Assembly (NCBI GenBank): GCA_029779755.1
Contig: JAKOZZ010000375.1
Coordinates: forward strand, 1 to 49,387
Source of the DNA: Pseudomonadota bacterium
GTDB taxonomy: Bacteria; Pseudomonadota; Gammaproteobacteria; Burkholderiales; Burkholderiaceae_E
Direction: 5' to 3'
DNA length: 49,387 nt
This document shows, piece after piece, positions 1 through 8,286 of the stretch. Within the stretch, counting starts at the first letter, position 1. The number at the start of each line of letters is the position of its first letter. Under the pieces are notes generated by a model. That model worked only from the letters and a program-made list of their open reading frames with translations. It was not told where the DNA came from and ran no database searches. The position numbers and the translations under genes were made by a program.

Positions 1-572
1 GCGATCGTGCGCCTCAGCACGTCGATGCCGGCACCGGTCGACGCCATGCCGCAGCCCGACGAATGCGTGATGGGCACCACGCCGTCCACGTTGGGGAACT
101 GCGCGAGCCGTTCGGGCGTGAAGTGCGCGGCGACGTACTTCGACACCGACGCCGAGCAGTTCACCGTGGAGATCACGCCGATGTAGTTGCGCGTGGCCAC
201 GCGGCCGTCGGCGCGCCGGATGCCCATGAACGTGGCCTGCGTGGCGGGGGCGGGGGTGGGCCGCACGTCGACGCCGACCGCGTAGTCGCGCGCGAAGGTC
301 TCGAACGCGAGGTTGTGCGTGTGCACGTGCTGGCCGGGGGCGATGTCCTGGGTGGCGAAGCCGATGATCTGGTCGTAGCGCTTGACCGGGCTGCCCTTGG
401 CGACGGCGCGGACGGCGACCTTGTGTCCGGCCGGGATCGCGTCGACGCAGGTGACGCCTTCGGTGTCGATGCGGGTGCCCGCCGCCAGGGGGCGCGCGGC
501 GATCACGACGTCGTCGTTCGGGTTCAGGCGCAGGGTCGGGCGGCGGATCAGGGAGACGGTGGCGCTGGACAT
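1..572 (-). CDS. UxaA-family (altronate dehydratase-like) hydrolase, N-terminal part, truncated by the window edge
   Basis: Minus-strand translation MSSATVSLIRRPTLRLNPNDDVVIAARPLAAGTRI...GHKVAVRAVAKGSPVKRYDQIIGFATQDIAPGQHVHTHNL...GIRRADGRVATRNYIGVISTVNCSASVSKYVAAHF...ITHSSGCGM; SAF domain plus UxaA-type RNY/NCS/SGCG motifs. Not in the ORF track because it is edge-truncated. Confidence 0.85.
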   Translation of the reverse strand, partial: MSSATVSLIRRPTLRLNPNDDVVIAARPLAAGTRIDTEGVTCVDAIPAGHKVAVRAVAKGSPVKRYDQIIGFATQDIAPGQHVHTHNLAFETFARDYAVGVDVRPTPAPATQATFMGIRRADGRVATRNYIGVISTVNCSASVSKYVAAHFTPERLAQFPNVDGVVPITHSSGCGMASTGAGIDVLRRTI

Positions 573-670
573 GACGGTGCTCGCGGTCGGGAAGGGTGGG
601 GCGTCGCCGTGCGCGGATACGCAGGACAGCAGCTGTACGGTATCCGACGCCGGTCGAACGCGGTCGCGAC

Positions 671-682
671 CTAGTATACTAG
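671..682. promoter_or_regulatory. Perfect 12-bp palindrome CTAGTATACTAG, putative operator of the adjacent GntR/FCD regulator
   Basis: Self-complementary; contains a TnGTATACnA core like the FadR-subfamily GntR operator consensus; lies 5 bp upstream of the gntR ATG. Confidence 0.6.
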
Positions 683-687
683 GATCC

Positions 688-1470
688 ATGACGCGCATCC
701 CCGATTCCGCGCCGCGTGCAGCGGCGTCGCGTGCGGCACCCGTTCCGGTGCGGCCCGTCGCCTCCCGTGCGATGCCGGACCTGCGCCCGGCCCGGCTGCC
801 TGCCCGCGGAGAGGCGCTGGTGCCGCATCTGTACCGCGACCTGCGCGAGCGCATCGTGTCGGGGGCTCTCGCGCCGGGCGAGGCGGTGTCCGAAAGCCGC
901 ATCGCCGAGGGCTACGGCGTCAGCCGCACGCCCATCCGCGAGGCGTTCAAGAAGCTGGCCGAAGACGGCTTCCTCGACGTCGTGCCGCAGGTGGGCTCGT
1001 TCGTCGCGCGTATCGACCTGAAGGTGGTGCGCGACAACCACTTCGTGCGCGAGACGCTCGAGTGCCGCATCGCCGGGCTGGCGGCCGAGCGCATCGACGC
1101 GGCCGGCGCGCGCGCGCTGCGCGACAACCTCGCGCAGCAGCGCCAGGCGCTGACACGCAAGGATCCGGCCGCGTTCTTCGAGGCCGACGAGGCGATGCAC
1201 GCGCTGATGGCGCAGCTGGCGGGCCACGCCAGCGCCTGGCAGGTGATCCACGCCGCCAAGGGGCAGCTCGACCGCGTGCGGCACCTGTCGCTGATCAGTG
1301 GCCGACGTTCGCGCCAGCGCCTGGACGAGCATCGCGAGGTGGCCGAGCGGGTGATCGCCGGCGATGCTGCCGGCGCGTCCGATGCCATGCGCCGCCACCT
1401 GGGATCGATCTTCGACGCCATCGACAACATCGCGGCCGAGAACGCGCACTTCTTCGTCGACCCGTCGTGA
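688..1470 (+). CDS. GntR family transcriptional regulator (FadR/FCD type)
   Basis: LYRDLRERIVSGALAPGEAVSESRIAEGYGVSRTPIREAFKKLAEDGFLDVVPQVGSFVARI winged HTH followed by an FCD-like helical domain; ATG at 688. Confidence 0.9.
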   Translation: MTRIPDSAPRAAASRAAPVPVRPVASRAMPDLRPARLPARGEALVPHLYRDLRERIVSGALAPGEAVSESRIAEGYGVSRTPIREAFKKLAEDGFLDVVPQVGSFVARIDLKVVRDNHFVRETLECRIAGLAAERIDAAGARALRDNLAQQRQALTRKDPAAFFEADEAMHALMAQLAGHASAWQVIHAAKGQLDRVRHLSLISGRRSRQRLDEHREVAERVIAGDAAGASDAMRRHLGSIFDAIDNIAAENAHFFVDPS

Positions 1471-3437
1471 ATCGCCGCAGCGCACTGTCGACCCTGTCCG
1501 CGCTGCTGCCGTTCCTGCTGCGCTACCGGGGCCGTGTCGTCGCGGCGACGCTGGCGCTGCTGGTGGCGGCGGCCGCCGCGCTGGCGATTCCCGTGGCGTT
1601 CCGTCAGATGGTCGACGTGGGCTTCGCCGCCCGCACGCTGGCGCAGGAGGCGACGCGTGACGCCGGCCAGGTGAACCTGTACTTCATCGCGCTGTTCGCC
1701 GTCGCCGCCGTCCTCGCGCTCGGCACCGCCGTGCGCTTCTACTTCGTGTCGTGGCTGGGCGAGCGGGTCACGGCCGACCTGCGTGCCGCCGTCTACGACA
1801 AGGTGCTGCGCCAGGACCCGACGTTCTTCGAGACCCTGCGCGCCGGCGAGGTGCTGTCGCGGCTCACCGCCGACACCACGCTGATCCAGACGCTGGTGGG
1901 CACGAGCATCTCTATGGGGCTGCGCAACGCGCTGCTGTTCGCCGGCGGCCTGGTGATGCTGTTCGTGACCAGCGCCAGCCTGGCGGCGATGATCCTCGGG
2001 CTGCTGCTCGCGGTCGTGCTGCCGATCCTGTTCTTCGGGCGGCGCGTGCGCACGCTGTCGCGCGCCAGCCAGGACCGCATCGCCGACGCCAGCGCACTGG
2101 CGGGCGAGACGCTCAATGCGATCCAGATCGTGCAGGCGTATGCACGCGAGCCCTTCGAAGCCCGGCGGTTCGCGGACGCGGCCGAGACCGCGTTCGGGGC
2201 GGCCGTGCGGCGCATCCGGGCGCGCGCCACGCTGACAGCGCTGGTCATCGTCCTGGTGTTCGGTGCGATCGTGTTCGTGCTGTGGCTGGGCGCGCATGCC
2301 GTGCTCAACGGGCGGATGAGCGCGGGCCTGCTCACCCAGTTCATCCTGTACGCGGTGATGGTCGCCGGATCCACCGGTGCGCTGGCCGAGGTGCTGGGCG
2401 ACGTGCAGCGAGCCGCCGGCGCCACGGAACGCCTGCTCGAGCTGCTGCAGGCGCGCGCGGTGATCGCGGGTCCGGCCGCGGCGGCGGGAGACGCGGCAGC
2501 GGGCCACGTCGGCGAACACGCCCGGCAGGCCGAACATGCCCGACATGACATTCACGCACGAGACGCCGACCACGCCCGGGACGCCGACCACGCCCGGGAC
2601 GCCGACCACGCCCGGGACGCCGACCACGCCCCGTCCCCCGCATCCTCGCGCCCGGTGCCGGCGGGCGCGCGCGTGTCGATCGACCAGGTCTCCTTCCGCT
2701 ATCCGTCGCGTCCGCAGGAGCCGGCGCTCGAGGCGCTCGACCTGGACATCGCGCCGGGCCAGACGATTGCGCTGGTCGGGCCCTCCGGGGCGGGCAAGAC
2801 CACCGTGCTCCAGCTGCTGCTGCGGTTCTACGACCCGCAGCACGGCGTGATCCGCATCGACGGTCGCGACATCCGGTCGCTCGAGCCGTCCGCACTGCGT
2901 GCGCGCATCGGCCTGGTGTCCCAGGACAGCGTGGTGTTCTCCGCCGACGCCATGGAGAACATCCGCTATGGCCGTCTCGACGCCAGCGACGCGGAGGTCG
3001 TCGAGGCCGCGCGTGCCGCGCACGCCGACGAGTTCATCACGCGCCTGCCGCAGGGCTACCGCACCTTCCTGGGCGAACGCGGTGTGCGGCTGTCGGGCGG
3101 GCAGCGGCAGCGCATCGCGATCGCACGCGCACTGCTGAAGAATCCGCCGCTGCTGCTGCTCGACGAGGCCACCAGTGCGCTCGACGCCGAGAGCGAAGCC
3201 GCGGTGCAGCTGGCGCTCGAGCAGGCGATGACCGGGCGCACCACGATCGTGATCGCGCACCGCATCGCCACCGTGGTGCGCGCCGATCGCATCGTCGTGC
3301 TCGACCACGGCCGTGCGGTCGATGCCGGCACGCATGCCGAGCTGCTCGCCCGGGGCGGTCTGTATGCGCGACTCGCAACGATGCAGTTCCAGGGCACGGT
3401 AAACCTCGACGCGGACTCCGCGTCTGCACTACGCTAG
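1467..3437 (+). CDS. ABC exporter half-transporter (fused TMD-NBD, MsbA-like)
   Basis: GTG start overlapping the gntR stop; TM helices, Walker A GPSGAGKTT, signature LSGGQRQRIAIARALL, Walker B LLLLDEATSALD, H-loop IVIAHR. Confidence 0.92.
   Translation: MNRRSALSTLSALLPFLLRYRGRVVAATLALLVAAAAALAIPVAFRQMVDVGFAARTLAQEATRDAGQVNLYFIALFAVAAVLALGTAVRFYFVSWLGERVTADLRAAVYDKVLRQDPTFFETLRAGEVLSRLTADTTLIQTLVGTSISMGLRNALLFAGGLVMLFVTSASLAAMILGLLLAVVLPILFFGRRVRTLSRASQDRIADASALAGETLNAIQIVQAYAREPFEARRFADAAETAFGAAVRRIRARATLTALVIVLVFGAIVFVLWLGAHAVLNGRMSAGLLTQFILYAVMVAGSTGALAEVLGDVQRAAGATERLLELLQARAVIAGPAAAAGDAAAGHVGEHARQAEHARHDIHARDADHARDADHARDADHARDADHAPSPASSRPVPAGARVSIDQVSFRYPSRPQEPALEALDLDIAPGQTIALVGPSGAGKTTVLQLLLRFYDPQHGVIRIDGRDIRSLEPSALRARIGLVSQDSVVFSADAMENIRYGRLDASDAEVVEAARAAHADEFITRLPQGYRTFLGERGVRLSGGQRQRIAIARALLKNPPLLLLDEATSALDAESEAAVQLALEQAMTGRTTIVIAHRIATVVRADRIVVLDHGRAVDAGTHAELLARGGLYARLATMQFQGTVNLDADSASALR
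2514..2633 (+). repeat. 18-bp in-frame tandem repeat in the ABC exporter linker, hexapeptide (E/D)HARxA
   Basis: About 6.7 units; the last four units (2562-2633, gacgccgaccacgcccgg) are nearly identical; encodes EHARQAEHARHDIHARDADHARDADHARDADHARDADHAP. Confidence 0.9.
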
Positions 3438-3488
3438 CGCCCTCGCGCTGCTTGCCGGTCCGGGCAGCATCGACGACGCATCCGGCAC

Positions 3489-3512
3489 ACCATCCGACGC
3501 ACCATCCGACGC
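3489..3512 (+). repeat. 12-bp tandem duplication accatccgacgc x2, upstream of the SDR gene
   Basis: Direct reading of the sequence. Confidence 0.85.
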
Positions 3513-3527
3513 AACAGGGAGCTGCAC

Positions 3528-4283
3528 GTGGGCAAACGACTCGAAGGCAAGCGCATCCTCGTCACCGCCGCCGCGCAGGGCATGGGGCGGTCCTCCGTGC
3601 TCGCGATGGCGCGCGAAGGCGCGCACGTGATCGCCACCGACATCCGTGAGGACCTGCTCGCCACCCTGCGGGACGAGGCGGTGGGCGCCGGTGGCGACGT
3701 GACCGTGCAGCGTCTGGACGTGACCGACGGCGCGGCCGTCTCCGCACTGATCGGCGGCCTGCCGCCGCTCGACGTGCTGTTCAACTGCGCCGGCTACGTG
3801 CACCAGGGCTCGATCTTCGAATGCCGCGACGAGGACCTCGACTTCAGCTTCGACATCAACGTGCGCGCGATGTTCCGCACGATCCGCGCGGCGCTGCCGA
3901 AGATGATCGACGCCGGCGGCGGCTCGATCATCAACATGGCGTCGGTGTGCTCTTCGGTGAAAGGCTTTCCCAACCGCTTCGCGTACGGCACGACGAAGGC
4001 GGCCGTGATCGGCCTGACCAAGTCGATCGCGGCGGACTTCGTGGGCAAGGGCATCCGCTGCAACGCGATCGGCCCGGGCACGGTCGACACGCCCAGCCTG
4101 CACGACCGCATGCGCCAGCTCGGCGACATCGAGGAGGCGCGCAGGATGTTCGTCGCGCGCCAGCCGATGGGACGTCTTGCGGTGGCCGAGGAGATCGTCC
4201 CGATCGTGGTCTACCTGGCCAGCGACGAAAGCGCGTTCGCCACCGGGCAGGTCTTCAACGTGGACGGCGGCATCACGATCTGA
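3528..4283 (+). CDS. SDR family oxidoreductase (2-keto-3-deoxy-L-fuconate dehydrogenase-like)
   Basis: GTG start; TAAAQGMGRS cofactor motif, NCAGYV, active-site YGTTKAAV, C-terminal VDGGITI. Confidence 0.87.
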   Translation: MGKRLEGKRILVTAAAQGMGRSSVLAMAREGAHVIATDIREDLLATLRDEAVGAGGDVTVQRLDVTDGAAVSALIGGLPPLDVLFNCAGYVHQGSIFECRDEDLDFSFDINVRAMFRTIRAALPKMIDAGGGSIINMASVCSSVKGFPNRFAYGTTKAAVIGLTKSIAADFVGKGIRCNAIGPGTVDTPSLHDRMRQLGDIEEARRMFVARQPMGRLAVAEEIVPIVVYLASDESAFATGQVFNVDGGITI

Positions 4284-4437
4284 CCGCAACCGGTCGAGGC
4301 CCGGTGGCACGGCCGCGCGCCGTGCCGGCCGTGCCGATCGGCCGAGGATTCACGGCCGTGCGCCGCCGTCATGCGCGGTGCGCGGCCGGACAAGACGGAC
4401 CGGCCAACGGACGGTCCCCAACCCTGGAGAAGGCTGA

Positions 4438-5286
4438 ATGAAACTCGTACGTTACGGAAAACCCGGCAAGGAGAAGCCCGGCCTGATCGACGCCGACGGC
4501 AAGATCCGCGACCTGTCGGGCGTCATCGACGACATCGGTCCCGCGCAGCTGTCGCCGAAGGTGCTGGCGCGCCTGGCCAAGATCAAGCACGACAAGCTGC
4601 CGAAGGTCCGCGGTACGCCGCGCATGGGGGTGCCGTTCTCCGGAGCGTCGAAGTTCGTCGCCATCGGCCTGAACTACGCCGACCACGCCGCCGAGACGGG
4701 CAACCCGATCCCGAAGGAGCCGATCGTCTTCCACAAGACGCTGTCGTGCATGCAGGGACCCGACGACGACGTGATGCTGCCCAAGGGTTCGGTCAAGACC
4801 GACTGGGAAGTGGAGCTGGGCATCGTGATCGGCACGCGTGCGCGCTACGTGACCAAGAAGGACGCGCTCAAGCACGTCGCCGGCTACGTGCTCGTGAACG
4901 ACGTGTCCGAGCGCGAGTTCCAGATGGAGCGCGGCCCGACCTGGGACAAGGGCAAGGGCTTCGACACGTTCGGACCGGTCGGTCCGTGGCTGGTGACGGC
5001 CGACGAGGTGGGCAATCCGCAGAACCTGGACATGTGGCTCGACGTCAACGGCCAGCAGCGCCAGCGCGGCAACACGAAGACGATGATCTTCGACTGCGCG
5101 ACGCTGATTGCGTACGTGAGCGCGCTGTTCACGCTGAACCCCGGCGACATCATCACCACCGGCACGCCGCCGGGGGTGGGCAGCGGCATGAAGCCGCAGC
5201 AGTTCCTGAAGGCGGGCGACGTCGTGACGCTGGGCATCCAGGGCCTGGGGCAGCAGACGCAGAAGATCGTCAAGTTCAAGCTCTGA
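4438..5286 (+). CDS. Fumarylacetoacetate hydrolase family protein (ureidoglycolate lyase / 2,4-diketo-3-deoxy sugar-acid hydrolase-like)
   Basis: AIGLNYADHAAETG, EVELGIVIG, NDVSEREFQMERGPTWDKGKGFDTFGPVGPWLV, GDIITTGTPPGVGSGMKP motifs. Confidence 0.9.
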   Translation: MKLVRYGKPGKEKPGLIDADGKIRDLSGVIDDIGPAQLSPKVLARLAKIKHDKLPKVRGTPRMGVPFSGASKFVAIGLNYADHAAETGNPIPKEPIVFHKTLSCMQGPDDDVMLPKGSVKTDWEVELGIVIGTRARYVTKKDALKHVAGYVLVNDVSEREFQMERGPTWDKGKGFDTFGPVGPWLVTADEVGNPQNLDMWLDVNGQQRQRGNTKTMIFDCATLIAYVSALFTLNPGDIITTGTPPGVGSGMKPQQFLKAGDVVTLGIQGLGQQTQKIVKFKL

Positions 5287-5293
5287 CGGTCTG

Positions 5294-5320
5294 GCGCGGC
5301 CGGTGCGTCGCCGGCCGCGC
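5294..5320 (+). terminator. Strong hairpin after the FAH-family gene; possible terminator
   Basis: GCGCGGCCGG-TGCGTCG-CCGGCCGCGC, perfect 10-bp stem just after the stop codon; T tract is weak. Confidence 0.5.
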
Positions 5321-5418
5321 TTCATGGTTCTTCACATCCGCTCATCATCCGCGCACGTCGCCGGCGTACCGTACGGTCACGCAGCGCATCGGCTGCGATC
5401 GATCACGAGGAGTCGGAC

Positions 5419-5997
5419 ATGAGCGAACACACTTCCCACGAACCGGCCGCGCCGGCGAACACGACTGCCGCGCAGGACCCCGCACGTCCCCCGTCGGGTC
5501 GTCGCCGCTTCTGGCGCCTGGCCGCCGCGGTCACGGCGGTGGCGGCGCTGGCCGCCTGCGCGCAGCCGGGGCCTGGCGGCGAAGGCCGCGGACCGGGCTG
5601 GGGACATCACCACCGGCATGGCGGATTCGCGTCGATGGACCCGGAGGCGATCGGCAAGCGGATCGACCGCGCGGTCGAATGGGTGCTGTCGGACGTCGAC
5701 GCCACGGCCGACCAGAAGTCCCGTGTCTCGGCGATCGCCCGGCAGGCGGTGACGGAGATCGCGCCGCTGCGCGAGCAGCATCGCGCCGCGCGACGTCAGG
5801 CGGTCGACCTGCTGGCCGGCGCGCAGATCGACCGCGGCGCGCTCGAGCGCCTGCGCAGCGATCAGATGCGCCTGGCCGACCAGGTCTCCCAGCGGATGGT
5901 GCGCGCGCTGGCCGACATCGCCGAGGTGCTGACGCCCGAGCAGCGCGTGCGTCTGAAGGAACGGCTCGATCGACGCATGAGCCGCATGGGACGCTGA
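5419..5997 (+). CDS. Spy/CpxP-like periplasmic stress protein, probable lipoprotein
   Basis: RRRFWRLAAAVTAVAALAAC signal/lipobox, GWGHHHRHGGF, helical C-terminus ending in LTPEQRVRLKERL (LTxxQ motif). Confidence 0.75.
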   Translation: MSEHTSHEPAAPANTTAAQDPARPPSGRRRFWRLAAAVTAVAALAACAQPGPGGEGRGPGWGHHHRHGGFASMDPEAIGKRIDRAVEWVLSDVDATADQKSRVSAIARQAVTEIAPLREQHRAARRQAVDLLAGAQIDRGALERLRSDQMRLADQVSQRMVRALADIAEVLTPEQRVRLKERLDRRMSRMGR

Positions 5998-6013
5998 CGA
6001 GCGGGCCACCACG

Positions 6014-6700
6014 ATGAACCGCATCCTGATGATCGAGGACGACCTGCGCCTGGCGTCGATGGTGCGTGCCTACCTCGCACAGGCCGGGTTCGTCGTGGCG
6101 GTCGCCGAGGATGCGACGCGCGGCATGGCGCAGCTCGAGCGCTCGTCGTGGGATCTGGTGCTGCTCGACCTGATGCTGCCCGACGGCGACGGCCTCGACG
6201 TCTGCCGGCGCATCCGCGCGCAGTCGGGCGTGCCCGTCATCATGGTGACCGCGCGCGGCGACACCGCCGACCGCGTCGTCGGGCTCGAGCTCGGTGCCGA
6301 CGACTATCTGGCCAAGCCGTTCGAGCCACGCGAGCTGCTCGCGCGCATCCGCGCCGTGCTGCGCCGGCACGGCGAACACGCCGCCCCCCGGCAGCTGCTG
6401 CGGTTCGGCCGGCTGGAGATCGATCGCGCGGCGCGGCGCGTGCGGATCGACGGTGTCGACCGCCCGCTGACCGCGCGCCAGTTCGACCTGCTGCAGGTGC
6501 TGGCCGAGCATGCGGGACGGGTGCTCTCGCGGGACCAGCTGATCGACCTGGTGGGCGCCGAGGGCGGCGAGTCGCTCGACCGCTCGATCGACGTGCACGT
6601 GGTGAAGCTGCGCGCGGCGATCGAGGACGATCCGCGCGCGCCGCGCCGGATCCTCACCGTGCGGGGCGCCGGCTACCTGTTCGCGCGCGCGCAGGATTGA
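6014..6700 (+). CDS. OmpR/PhoB-family response regulator
   Basis: IEDDLRLASMVRAYL, LDLMLPDGDG, VTARGD, GADDYLAKPFEPRELLARI receiver; C-terminal winged helix LTARQFDLLQVLAEHAGRVLSRDQL. Confidence 0.95.
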   Translation: MNRILMIEDDLRLASMVRAYLAQAGFVVAVAEDATRGMAQLERSSWDLVLLDLMLPDGDGLDVCRRIRAQSGVPVIMVTARGDTADRVVGLELGADDYLAKPFEPRELLARIRAVLRRHGEHAAPRQLLRFGRLEIDRAARRVRIDGVDRPLTARQFDLLQVLAEHAGRVLSRDQLIDLVGAEGGESLDRSIDVHVVKLRAAIEDDPRAPRRILTVRGAGYLFARAQD

Positions 6701-6737
6701 CCGGGCGCCCGAGCCTCGAGCCGATGTCCGACCCGCG

Positions 6738-8174
6738 ATGAAACGTCTCTACCTGCGCATCTACCTTGCCGTGCTGGCAAGTCTGTTCGTGTTCGCGCTG
6801 CTGATCGGCAGCGTGTGGTACCTCGCGCAACGCGGCGCGGATCGTCCGTCGTGGGGCGTCCAGGGGGGCGCGCTCGTGGCGCAGGTCGTCGCCGAGCTCC
6901 TGCCGGCAGATGCGACGCCCGAGACGATCGCACGGTCGCTCCAGCGATGGCACGAGCGCACCGGTGCCAGCCTCGCATTGCTCGATCGGGACGGCGGTCT
7001 GCTGGCGTCGGTGGGCGAGGGACTGCCCGCGTCTCCGCAGGCGCTCGCCCGCGCAGGATGGCAGCGCGGCGCCGACCATGCGCCGGTCTACGTGTCCGAC
7101 CTGCCCGACGGCCGCCGGCTGGTGGCCGCGCGGGTGCAGGCGTCCGGTCCCTTCGGCCGGCCGCCACGGCTCGGATTCGTGTCGGTGCTGCTGCTGGTCG
7201 GCGCGGCCATCGGCGTGGGCGCGTATCCGGTGGTGCGCCGGCTCACGCGGCGGCTCGAGGATCTGCAGGGCGCCGTCGAGCGCTTCGGGCGCGGTGACCT
7301 GGGTGCCCGCGCGCCGATCGACGGGCGCGACGAGGTCGCCGTGCTGGCGGAACGGTTCAACCGCTCTGCCGAACGCATCGAGGCACTGCTCGCTGCGCAG
7401 CGCGCGCTGCTCGACGCGCACAAGCGCCTGCTCGCCAACGCGTCGCATGAGTTGCGCTCGCCGCTGGCCCGCATCCGCATGGCCGTCGAACTGATCGGGC
7501 CGTCGGCGACGGCGGAGCTGTCCGAGGAACTGGTGCGCAACGTCGCCGAGCTCGATCAGCTCGTCGACGAGATCCTGCTTGCGAGCCGCCTGGACGCGGC
7601 CGGCGTGCCGTTGCAGCCAGGTGACGTCGATGCCGCGGGGGGCCTCGGCGCCCCCGGCAACGCCGATGCCCTCGGCAACCCCGGTGCAGCTGGTGCGGCA
7701 GGTGCGGCAGGTGCGGCAGGGGGCCGCGTCACAGGCGCCACGCCGGTCGACCTCACGGCGCTCGTTGCCGAGGCGTGCGCGCGGGACGGCGTGCCGCTCG
7801 AGGCGAGCGCTTGCATGGTGGAGGGCGACGCGCGTCTGCTGGCGCGTCTGGTGCGCAACCTGCTGGAAAACGCGCAGCGACATGCCGCCGGGGCCGGCGT
7901 GCGGGCGCGACTGTCGCCGCGCGATGCGGCGCAGGTCTGCCTGCAGGTGTGCGACCGCGGTCCGGGTGTCCCCGAGGCCGAGCGCGAACGCATCTTCGAG
8001 CCGTTCTACCGGGCGGCCGGCGCGAGCGAACGTGCGGGCGGTGTCGGACTGGGACTGTCGCTGGTGCGTCAGATCGCCCGGCTGCACGGCGGGCGCGTGA
8101 CGTGCCTGCCGGGGCCGGACGGCCAGGGCAGCTGCTTCGAAGTGGTGCTGCCGGTGGGGGGCGCGCGGCCCTGA
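6738..8174 (+). CDS. Sensor histidine kinase (HAMP, HisKA, HATPase)
   Basis: H-box LANASHELRSPLARIRMAVE, N-box LVRNLLENAQRHA, G-boxes DRGPGVPEAERERIFEPFYR and GVGLGLSLVRQIARLHGG. Confidence 0.93.
   Translation: MKRLYLRIYLAVLASLFVFALLIGSVWYLAQRGADRPSWGVQGGALVAQVVAELLPADATPETIARSLQRWHERTGASLALLDRDGGLLASVGEGLPASPQALARAGWQRGADHAPVYVSDLPDGRRLVAARVQASGPFGRPPRLGFVSVLLLVGAAIGVGAYPVVRRLTRRLEDLQGAVERFGRGDLGARAPIDGRDEVAVLAERFNRSAERIEALLAAQRALLDAHKRLLANASHELRSPLARIRMAVELIGPSATAELSEELVRNVAELDQLVDEILLASRLDAAGVPLQPGDVDAAGGLGAPGNADALGNPGAAGAAGAAGAAGGRVTGATPVDLTALVAEACARDGVPLEASACMVEGDARLLARLVRNLLENAQRHAAGAGVRARLSPRDAAQVCLQVCDRGPGVPEAERERIFEPFYRAAGASERAGGVGLGLSLVRQIARLHGGRVTCLPGPDGQGSCFEVVLPVGGARP
7683..7718 (+). 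repeat. 9-bp tandem repeat (ggtgcggca)n inside the histidine kinase gene, GAAGAAGAAG linker
   Basis: Direct reading: ggtgcagct + 3x ggtgcggca, embedded in GAPGNADALGNPGAAGAAGAAGAAGG. Confidence 0.9.
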
Positions 8175-8286
8175 GATTCGCGGCCGTGCGTCGGGCGGCC
8201 GTGTGATGCGGCATCGCAGCGGCATCGCAGCGCCTTGGCCGCGCCAAGCACTGCGCGAACCCGATCGGGGTCCGCGCTGCCTCGGA

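Noticed and set aside
912-3335. 807-aa minus-strand ORF antisense to gntR/ABC exporter
   Set aside because: Antisense artefact; the plus strand has Walker A/B and signature motifs.
8234-8248. CTTGGC-CGC-GCCAAG hairpin as bidirectional terminator between the kinase and rhlE
   Set aside because: Short stem, no T tract on either side; too weak to annotate.
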